IMG/VR virus record: IMGVR_UViG_3300034198_014098
Coordinates: 1-28,690 of that record
DNA from: a virus
DNA length: 28,690 nt
Direction: 5' to 3' (one strand)
The notes under the pieces were generated by a model. The model was not told the origin of the DNA. It worked only from the letters and a program-made list of their open reading frames with translations, and searched no databases. The first letter of the stretch is position 1. Every line of letters begins with the position of its first letter. Positions 24,826 to 28,690 of this stretch are shown here, one piece after another. Position numbers and translations under genes: made by a program.

Positions 24826-24893
24826 GATTTTTTGACGAATTTTTTGACGAATTTTTTTTGGGAATTTTTTTTGGGAATTTTTTTGGATTTTTT
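24826..24893. repeat. A/T-rich 12-14 bp repeats, candidate unwinding element
   Basis: Units are 24834-24845 and 24846-24859 (GACGAA plus six or eight T), 24860-24872 and 24873-24884 (GGGAA plus seven or eight T), and 24885-24893 (GGA plus T6), with a lead unit at 24826. A five-unit imperfect tandem array with one A/T-rich strand bias resembles the 13-mer repeats beside DnaA boxes in bacterial origins. Confidence 0.8.
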
Positions 24894-24950
24894 GGGGGTG
24901 TGCGGATTTTCGATGCAGCCACCTACGGTGTCTAGTGTTGCCTATTGTCA

Positions 24951-24967
24951 AGGGGGGTCACCCCCCT
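24951..24967. repeat. GC-rich hairpin next to the origin repeats
   Basis: AGGGGGG, loop TCA, CCCCCCT: a perfect 7-bp stem. On the minus strand TTGACA overlaps its downstream edge. It has no T run on either side, so a classic terminator is unlikely; it may be a structural element of the origin or a processing hairpin. Confidence 0.7.
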
Positions 24968-24976
24968 ATCCGGATT

Positions 24977-25090
24977 TATTTATCCACAGGTAAACTGCGC
25001 GTTAACTAAATGACCTTAACATATTTATCCACAGGTAAACTGCGCGTTAACTAAATGACCTTAACATATTTATCCACAGGTAATCTGCGC
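24977..25090. repeat. 45-bp direct repeats with three perfect DnaA boxes
   Basis: TATTTATCCACAGG occurs at 24977, 25022 and 25067, exactly 45 bp apart. Each contains the consensus DnaA box TTATCCACA (24980-24988, 25025-25033, 25070-25078). The first two units continue identically with TAAACTGCGCGTTAACTAAA and TGACC and contain the inverted pair GTTAA-N10-TTAAC. The third unit diverges after the box, with TAAT for TAAA, and turns into a hairpin. 45 bp is close to four helical turns, so boxes would lie on nearly the same face of the DNA. Confidence 0.92.
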
Positions 25091-25100
25091 GGGGCGCAGA
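25084..25100. repeat. GC hairpin at the end of the DnaA-box array
   Basis: TCTGCGC, loop GGG, GCGCAGA: a perfect 7-bp stem that begins where the third 45-bp unit loses similarity to the others. It lies 59 nt beyond the stop of the 57-aa gene on the minus strand, without a T run, so termination is uncertain. Confidence 0.65.
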
Positions 25101-25158
25101 CGCGACGATGCCCCCGGCGCGGTGGGCGTCGAGGGCATGCGTGCGGTAGGGGGTTGGG

Positions 25159-25332
25159 TTACTCGGCGATGATGCCCTGCTCGATCAGGTCCCGAGCGGT
25201 GCGCCCGAACCATCCCTGCAACTGGTAGGCGAGCCCGGTGTCGTGGAGGTGCTGCCAAGCCTCGACCAGTTGCTCGTGGTCGTCGGTGTCGATCCAGCCC
25301 TCTGCGAGCCCGGTGGCGGTGTAGTTGTCCAT
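25159..25332 (-). CDS. 57-aa conserved phage protein
   Basis: This short gene (57 codons) encodes MDNYTATGLAEGWIDTDDHE, then VEAWQHLHDTGLAYQLQGWF and GRTARDLIEQGIIAE. I recognise the pattern 'AWQ-L-DTG--W-LQG-(F/W)GR-A--LI--G' from small hypothetical proteins of many actinophages and proteobacterial phages. The function is unknown. The start overlaps the upstream stop by 1 nt (TGATG), so the genes are translationally coupled. Both neighbouring early genes share its high GC content and GC-ending codons, and a longer frame on the same strand in another phase (25070-25339) is Arg/Pro/His-rich and is a shadow. Confidence 0.85.
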   Translation of the reverse strand: MDNYTATGLAEGWIDTDDHEQLVEAWQHLHDTGLAYQLQGWFGRTARDLIEQGIIAE

Positions 25333-25565
25333 CAGTCAAACCCTCCCATCATGCTGAGGTCCTCAGCCATGCTGACCAGACCGTCGAAGTCCTCATCTGG
25401 CCCCAGCACATCGATCAGGGTCAGCACCGCATCGAGCGGGATGTCGTTGTAGTCGGCGATGTCCACGAGGTACTCGTAGCGGCTGTCGCAGCCGTCCTCC
25501 TCGTAACGTGCGAGGGGGATGGTGCGCTCGGCGTTGATGCGGGCGATGATCTTGTCAGTGGTCAT
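25332..25565 (-). CDS. 77-aa acidic phage protein
   Basis: This 77-aa protein is strongly acidic with two likely helical parts. It starts MTTDKIIARINAERTIPLAR, then DSRYEYLVDIADYNDIPLDA near residues 28-47, and ends in LSMMGGFD. No family is recognised. The frame is open further upstream, but the ATG at 25565 has GAGGA nearby (GAGGATACTAAC), follows the previous stop by 1 nt (TAACATG), and starts a sensible protein, while the upstream extension is Arg/Pro-rich. Its gene is coupled by TGATG to the 57-aa gene. Small acidic early proteins of phages are often DNA mimics or inhibitors of host proteins; no such role can be shown here. Confidence 0.75.
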   Translation of the reverse strand: MTTDKIIARINAERTIPLARYEEDGCDSRYEYLVDIADYNDIPLDAVLTLIDVLGPDEDFDGLVSMAEDLSMMGGFD

Positions 25566-25566
25566 G

Positions 25567-26199
25567 TTAGTATCCTCGTGCGATGCGGTAGGTGATGGCG
25601 TATCCGCCATGATCACGGCGGCTCTGCGCCTTGTGTCCGAGGGCCTTGAGTGCCTCAACGCGGGCGTAGGCCTCGCGGTAGGTCTTGGCGCGCTCGCGCT
25701 TGATCGGTGCCTCCGAGGCGCGCTCTTGCAGCGGCTGGCCGTGGACCCGGCCGCGCAGGTCATCGAGGTCGGCGGCGTCGGCGCGGACGCGCTCGGCCAT
25801 GCGGCGGAGGCTTATGTGGACACGCTCGACGGCGTCATCGAAGGACGTGTAGCGCGGCTGCGTGGCCTCGTACTCGGCGCGGTCCATGAACTTGGTGACG
25901 TATTCTGGGCGGCCGTACTTGTCGCGCAGGCCGGTGCGGACCTCGACGGCCACCTTGCTGATCTCGCCCTCGGCCTTGGCCTGCTGCCCGTCTGCGAACT
26001 TGATCATGGCGGCCACGGTGCCGACGTTGACGGCGGTGTCCAGTTCCAGCGGAAGCTGGTCGCTGCCGCCGCAGGTGCCGTTGAAGAAGCCGTACTCGGT
26101 GGTGTAGCCGTGCTTGGCGATCATGCCGGTCTTGACGTGGACGGCCTGACGGCGGCCGCAGGCTTGGCAGGTGCCGGTGTGGGTGGAAGCGGTGGTCAT
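25567..26199 (-). CDS. Zinc-finger-like early phage protein
   Basis: This 210-aa protein starts with a likely zinc site: C11-x2-C14 (CQACGRRQ), H30 in KHGYTTEYGFFNG, and C43 in GTCGG. The pattern 'C-C-R---H-GY---G-F-G-C-G----PLE' is familiar from many phage hypotheticals. The rest (residues 70-175) is highly charged and helical, and the C-terminus (YREAYARVEALKALGHKAQS and later YRIARGY) looks like a separate small fold. The ATG at 26199 has GGAG 10 nt upstream; an ATG 20 codons earlier would be in the promoter region. It is the first gene of the GC-rich early trio transcribed away from the divergent region. Nucleic-acid binding is a fair guess. Confidence 0.78.
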   Translation of the reverse strand: MTTASTHTGTCQACGRRQAVHVKTGMIAKHGYTTEYGFFNGTCGGSDQLPLELDTAVNVGTVAAMIKFADGQQAKAEGEISKVAVEVRTGLRDKYGRPEYVTKFMDRAEYEATQPRYTSFDDAVERVHISLRRMAERVRADAADLDDLRGRVHGQPLQERASEAPIKRERAKTYREAYARVEALKALGHKAQSRRDHGGYAITYRIARGY

Positions 26200-26492
26200 G
26201 TCGGTGTCTCCGTTGCGTTCTGTCACCCTGTCTACAGCATAATTAGCGTAATGCAACACCTAATTCGCACCCTGTCATTACGTTAATTAACTTTTCGTAA
26301 AGCCCTGATTTGAAAAGAATTTTGGTTGGTGGCTGTAAGCTGTTTTTTGGGTTGCACAACGTCACCTCGTCACCTCGATGTGCAATGTCTATTAACACAC
26401 AGGTAAAGCAGATTTAATTTGCAAATTAGAAAAAACTTCTTATCACCAAATCTCCGAAACAATCTAATCACTATCATATCAGGACTAAATGT
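26200..26492. promoter_or_regulatory. Divergent regulatory region between early gene sets
   Basis: This 293-bp region separates the minus-strand trio from the plus-strand run and must hold promoters for both. It contains CACCCTGTC twice (26224-26232, 26268-26276; 44 bp apart), the palindrome GTTAATTAAC (26282-26291) inside TTACG...CGTAA arms (26278-26300), an inverted repeat TTGCACA...TGTGCAA (26352-26385), and ACACAGGTAAA at 26397-26407, resembling the origin repeats. A Shine-Dalgarno (CAGGA) precedes the ATG at 26493. No -35/-10 pair stands out clearly on either strand, so exact promoters are left uncalled. Confidence 0.6.
26352..26385. repeat. Inverted repeat enclosing an 8-bp direct repeat
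   Basis: TTGCACA (26352-26358) and TGTGCAA (26379-26385) are exact inverse complements 20 nt apart. Between them CGTCACCT occurs twice back to back (26360-26367, 26368-26375). The arrangement resembles an operator with two half-sites and a looped centre. Confidence 0.8.
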
Positions 26493-26846
26493 ATGAAAAC
26501 ATTGGAATATGCCTCTATCGGTGAAGCTCGTGTCGCACGTAAGCTAGTCAGCGAGATATTAGATCGCGGCTACTTCGTGAACGTCTTCGACGGCGAGGCA
26601 GTCACCATCAGGCGATGCGACAGCGCTGCTCGCATCATCGGTGCCCTTGGCACGACTGGGGAGGATACCATCACGGCAATCATCCCGGGCAGCGGCAGGA
26701 AGTTCAACTTCCTCCTCGTATGGGGCAACGATGCGAGCGGCGATGAACTGATCGCCGACTGCACAGACACCGAGTTGGCGATCGAAATCTGCGAGGCCGC
26801 ATATGGCCGAGAGCCCGCCAAGCGCTCAGTCGTCAGGATCCGGTGA
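26493..26846 (+). CDS. 117-aa early phage protein, function unknown
   Basis: This 117-aa protein has a mixed alpha/beta pattern: a helix with EARVARKLVSEILDRGYFVN near residues 11-30, a strand segment VFDGEAVTIRR, and a core NFLLVWGNDASGDELIADCT near 72-91. The pattern 'D-C-VSV-DG--------I---L--TD-D-L----------VWGN-G-D-I-D' is familiar from many phage hypotheticals, but no function is known to me. It opens the plus-strand early run, with CAGGA nine nt before the ATG and an 82-nt gap to the next gene. Confidence 0.78.
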   Translation: MKTLEYASIGEARVARKLVSEILDRGYFVNVFDGEAVTIRRCDSAARIIGALGTTGEDTITAIIPGSGRKFNFLLVWGNDASGDELIADCTDTELAIEICEAAYGREPAKRSVVRIR

Positions 26847-26865
26847 GATTATTTTTGTACATGGG

Positions 26866-26897
26866 TTGACGAGATGACATCTGGTTACTAAATGACA
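26866..26897 (+). promoter_or_regulatory. Weak putative promoter with origin-like motif
   Basis: TTGACG (26866-26871) is followed after 17 nt by TAAATG (26889-26894), a weak -10. ACTAAATGAC (26887-26896) matches the origin repeats exactly (for example 25005-25014), and ATGACAT occurs twice around it. It lies 32 nt before the next start codon, so transcription from here would give a short leader. Sequence support is weak. Confidence 0.3.
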
Positions 26898-26928
26898 TTC
26901 AGACGAAACGAGTTAAGGAGATTACGAC

Positions 26929-27240
26929 ATGGACAACGTCACGTACAACAAGCCTCTGGTCCGCATCGTCAAGGTTTTGCGCCGCGCCATGCTGGCGGGT
27001 GAGGTCAACTATTATGCATCGTATCATATCGAGATGAGCCTTGAGGATGGCCGCGTATTCCGTCACTTCCACGACTTTCGTGGCTGGGCCATCTTCACCG
27101 ATGTTGACGGCACGATCTCCCTTATCAGCCGTGCCCTACAGGCACGAGCAAGCGCCCTCCGCCTTCTGGCGGAAGTCAAGAAGGGCATCGACGAAGATGA
27201 CATCTACGCCCTCAATAGCGACCTTTGGCACGAGATTTAA
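26929..27240 (+). CDS. 103-aa early phage protein, function unknown
   Basis: This 103-aa protein has a beta-rich centre (YHIEMSLEDGRVFRHFHDFR near residues 32-51) flanked by basic helices (VRIVKVLRRAML; LQARASALRLLAEVKKGIDE near 70-89). No family is recognised. It has an excellent ribosome site (AAGGAG, 10 nt before the ATG) and follows the weak promoter candidate at 26866-26897. It is followed after 1 nt by a 26-aa membrane-peptide candidate. Confidence 0.72.
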   Translation: MDNVTYNKPLVRIVKVLRRAMLAGEVNYYASYHIEMSLEDGRVFRHFHDFRGWAIFTDVDGTISLISRALQARASALRLLAEVKKGIDEDDIYALNSDLWHEI

Positions 27241-27241
27241 C

Positions 27242-27322
27242 GTGCAAGAGAATTACACATACATTCTGTGCATCACCATCATTATCATCGGCCTACTTTG
27301 CGCCATATTTGAGGAAATCTGA
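27242..27322 (+). CDS. Candidate 26-aa single-span membrane peptide
   Basis: Starting at GTG 27242, 1 nt after the previous stop, a 26-codon frame encodes a peptide with one hydrophobic span (YILCITIIIIGLLCAIF) and acidic ends, ending FEEI. Its stop is 1 nt before the next ATG (TGACATG), so it fits snugly between two genes. A GAGA lies 9 nt upstream. Short hydrophobic frames can occur by chance; the tight spacing on both sides and the clean span are the reasons for including it. Confidence 0.45.
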   Translation: MQENYTYILCITIIIIGLLCAIFEEI

Positions 27323-27323
27323 C

Positions 27324-27626
27324 ATGACCAACGACATCATCGACACTATCGACCGCCTTGGCCAGATCAAGGCCCAGATCGCCGACCTTCAGGCGATCGA
27401 GAAGTCCCTCTCCGAGCAGCTTAAGGCTCAGGGCCTCGGCAGCTACGAGGGCGGCCTGTTCCGTGCCACCGTCATGGAGGTTGGCTCGCGCCACACTCTC
27501 GACGCCAAGGCAGCGGAGCAGAAGCTCCTCGAAATGGGTGTCACCCACCAGTGGATGACCGCCCACCGCAAGACCGTCAGCGGCTACACCTGCGTCAAGG
27601 TTTCCGCTCGCCGCACCGCCAACTGA
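27324..27626 (+). CDS. 100-aa conserved early phage protein
   Basis: This 100-aa protein has an N-terminal helical hairpin (IDRLGQIKAQIADLQAIEKS near residues 9-28, then a short turn), then GSYEGGLFRATVMEV and SRHTLDAKAAEQKLLEMG, ending in basic strands (VKVSARRTAN). The pattern 'L---K--I--L------L---G-----EG--FRATV----R--LD' is common in phage hypotheticals. The function is unknown. The longer frame starting at 27225 would overlap the preceding two genes; the ATG at 27324 has GAGGAAATCTGAC upstream. Confidence 0.76.
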   Translation: MTNDIIDTIDRLGQIKAQIADLQAIEKSLSEQLKAQGLGSYEGGLFRATVMEVGSRHTLDAKAAEQKLLEMGVTHQWMTAHRKTVSGYTCVKVSARRTAN

Positions 27627-27651
27627 TCCATAAATTAAGGAGTTATTAATC

Positions 27652-27918
27652 ATGACCGACACCAACAACACCCCGGATATCATCTCGACCAAGGGCATGA
27701 TTGTCGCCAAGATCGGATACCAGAGCTTCCTGATCCCCATAAATAAGGTACCAGCCTTCCTTGGCATCATGTCCGACACGGTTGCGATCGACTATATTTA
27801 CGTTGATGACAAGCGTGTTGACTTTGTGCTGGACCGCCAAACCCCGCTGGAGATTGGCATGCCTGCATCTACCATCTTCGCCCACAAGCCCGAGCTGAAG
27901 GCGGAAGGCTCCGAGTGA
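27652..27918 (+). CDS. 88-aa early phage protein, function unknown
   Basis: This 88-aa acidic protein has alternating hydrophobic strands (STKGMIVAKIGYQSFLIPIN near residues 12-31; YIYVDDKRVDFVLDR) and a flexible C-terminus. No family is recognised. AAGGAG precedes the ATG by 10-11 nt. It overlaps the next gene as GTGA, so the two are coupled. Convergent or opposite frames over the same bases are shadows. Confidence 0.68.
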   Translation: MTDTNNTPDIISTKGMIVAKIGYQSFLIPINKVPAFLGIMSDTVAIDYIYVDDKRVDFVLDRQTPLEIGMPASTIFAHKPELKAEGSE

Positions 27919-28124
27919 CAGCCGAAGAGTACAAACTCTTCCTCGCAAGGCACGGCCTCCGTCAAGCTGACGGGGGCTGGCTTTGTGGCAAGACGCTTCG
28001 CCAGTCTCACAACTGGACGCGGGACGGTGTGCCTGTCGCCTGCTCCCTCCTGCTGACTGCATACGACGAGGGTTTACTACCCCTAAGCTGGTTCTTCGAC
28101 CACATTACCGAGCCTGTGCCTTAG
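27915..28124 (+). CDS. Small degenerate XRE-like helix-turn-helix protein
   Basis: This 69-aa protein starts with GTG inside a GTGA overlap with the preceding gene. The pattern EEYKLFLARHGLRQADGGWL, then SHNWTRDGVP and LLLTAYDEGLL, parallels short XRE/Cro-type proteins, with a 'GL-Q-----LG-S--TV--W--G--P' pattern, although the recognition helix region (CGKTLRQSHNW) is poorly conserved. It may be a Cro-like regulator or an inactive relative. Its stop codon overlaps the stop of the minus-strand gene (28121) by 4 nt, so the two genes converge tail to tail. Confidence 0.6.
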   Translation: MTAEEYKLFLARHGLRQADGGWLCGKTLRQSHNWTRDGVPVACSLLLTAYDEGLLPLSWFFDHITEPVP

Positions 28125-28675
28125 ATTTTTGGCCTTGCCTCGAACAGGTTCACCTGCCCGATATCGTCAATATCATCATCCAGATTGGCAAGGCTCGTTG
28201 AGATCGCCCTCAGCGGGTCTTCTTTGCGTGTATCCACACGAACAACTTCGGCGCCGGGAAAAGCCAGCTTGGCCATCAGCAGGTCCTGATGCGCCTCAAA
28301 CAGCTTCGCCACCTCCCCCAGCGACACGACCACCGCCTTCCTACCTCCCAGAGACGCCCTCAGGGCCTCCTCTGACGTCTTCACGACCACGAGGGTAGTC
28401 CCACACCCCAGAACCGTCTCCCACTGCTCTGCGGGCCTCTGAGAGGCTCCTATGGCCAATGCATGTCTGTTAAGGGCGGCCCACCCCTTCGCCATGCGGC
28501 TACACTCGTTCTTCACCTCCGCCAGATCTCCAAGCTCAATCGCCTTCTGGGTCAGGAACCTCTGACGATCAAACTTCTCCCTGAGGTCGGCTGGCGCAAG
28601 GAGACGCAGCATTCCGGCACCCCAATGATCTTCGTGGGCCTCCGCCACCATCTTCAGGTCCTCGATGGCCTCCAT
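28121..28675 (-). CDS. Conserved phage protein, possibly extending past the right edge
   Basis: This 184-aa protein is helical and charged in its first half (RLLAPADLREKFDRQRFLTQ near residues 24-43, then RMAKGWAALNRHAL near 60-73) and alpha/beta in the second half (TTLVVVKTSEEALRASLGGR; FEAHQDLLMAKLAFPGAEVV). I recognise the two parts from small hypotheticals of alphaproteobacterial prophages and phages, which supports such a host. The function is unknown. The frame stays open from the ATG at 28675 to the right edge, so the true start may lie beyond the window. It meets the plus-strand run tail to tail with a 4-nt overlap of stop codons. Confidence 0.75.
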   Translation of the reverse strand: MEAIEDLKMVAEAHEDHWGAGMLRLLAPADLREKFDRQRFLTQKAIELGDLAEVKNECSRMAKGWAALNRHALAIGASQRPAEQWETVLGCGTTLVVVKTSEEALRASLGGRKAVVVSLGEVAKLFEAHQDLLMAKLAFPGAEVVRVDTRKEDPLRAISTSLANLDDDIDDIGQVNLFEARPKI

Positions 28676-28690
28676 TCCAGAGATATGCGT

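Larger units (their letters stand above)
24706..25158. other. Gene-free region, putative replication origin
   Basis: About 450 bp without a convincing gene lie between the late operon and the early minus-strand genes. From left to right there is a T-rich tract with 12-14 bp repeats (24826-24893), a GC-rich hairpin (24951-24967), three 45-bp-spaced DnaA boxes (24977-25080), and a second GC hairpin (25084-25100). DnaA boxes beside an A/T-rich unwinding element are the hallmark of DnaA-dependent origins such as oriC and some plasmids. That it works as an origin is inferred. The long open frames through the T-tract (Lys-rich on one strand, Phe-rich on the other) look like artefacts of the repeats. 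A TTGACA on the minus strand (24946-24951) could be a -35 element for the late operon, but no good -10 follows. Confidence 0.65.

Noticed and set aside
24714-24935. Phe-rich 73-aa frame on the plus strand (FFDEFFDEFFLGIFFGNFFG)
   Set aside because: It is the opposite reading of the same T-rich repeat array. No ribosome site, and no related protein is known to me.
24703-24951. Lys-rich 82-aa frame on the minus strand, ending TAATG into the small terminase start
   Set aside because: It begins with TTG, has no ribosome site, and its sequence is dictated by the A/T repeats (KKI-RQKI patterns). The overlap with the terminase start is probably chance.
24977-25080. CRISPR array
   Set aside because: The whole 45-bp unit is repeated without unique spacers, and there are only two full copies plus a part. 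It is an iteron-like array.
25070-25339. 89-aa Arg/His/Pro-rich minus-strand frame
   Set aside because: Shadow of the 57-aa gene (25159-25332) in another phase; it has no Shine-Dalgarno site.

Overview
This window is the structural half and part of the early half of a tailed dsDNA phage (Caudoviricetes), probably an uncultured podovirus-like phage of a Gram-negative, likely alphaproteobacterial, host. The evidence is a full packaging, head and connector gene order, a Mu gpT-type capsid protein, P22-like portal and adaptor proteins, and many small phage-type genes. No integrase, repressor of known type, polymerase, lysis gene or tRNA is visible, so lifestyle cannot be decided. Function assignments rest on motif and family recognition by eye; no database search was run.

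Layout. From about 24.7 kb down to position 1 a nearly continuous minus-strand late block reads, in transcription order: small terminase-like protein, a 73-aa protein, large terminase, a 68-aa protein, portal, a 1405-aa multidomain protein, a 523-aa Gly-Gly-motif protein, [terminator], a 65-aa protein, a GroES-like co-chaperonin, scaffold, a 206-aa protein, [terminator, likely promoter], a 299-aa head protein, major capsid, a 175-aa head protein, a 95-aa basic protein, [terminator], an 89-aa small protein, a 250-aa structural protein, adaptor, a zinc-ribbon virion protein, a collagen-like tail fibre, a methyltransferase-glycosyltransferase-TPR fusion, a second adaptor-like protein, and a tail protein cut by the window edge.

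The stretch 24.7-25.16 kb has no convincing gene. It holds an A/T-rich tract of 12-14 bp repeats, GC-rich hairpins and three perfect DnaA boxes (TTATCCACA) spaced exactly 45 bp apart. Together these look like a replication origin. Right of it lie three small GC-rich minus-strand early genes (25.16-26.2 kb), a 294-bp region between divergent gene sets that is rich in inverted and direct repeats, and a plus-strand run of six small early genes (26.5-28.1 kb). A minus-strand gene that may extend past the right edge meets this run tail to tail.

How it fits together: terminase loads DNA into a head built by scaffold, capsid and decoration proteins through the portal, and folding is possibly aided by the phage's own GroES-like protein. 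The most interesting observations are the DnaA-box origin; the collagen-like Gly-Pro-Thr fibre next to a glycosyltransferase-methyltransferase fusion (possible phage-encoded fibre glycosylation); an outer-membrane-barrel-like segment in the 1405-aa protein; and a short Gly-Gly motif recurring in several late proteins.
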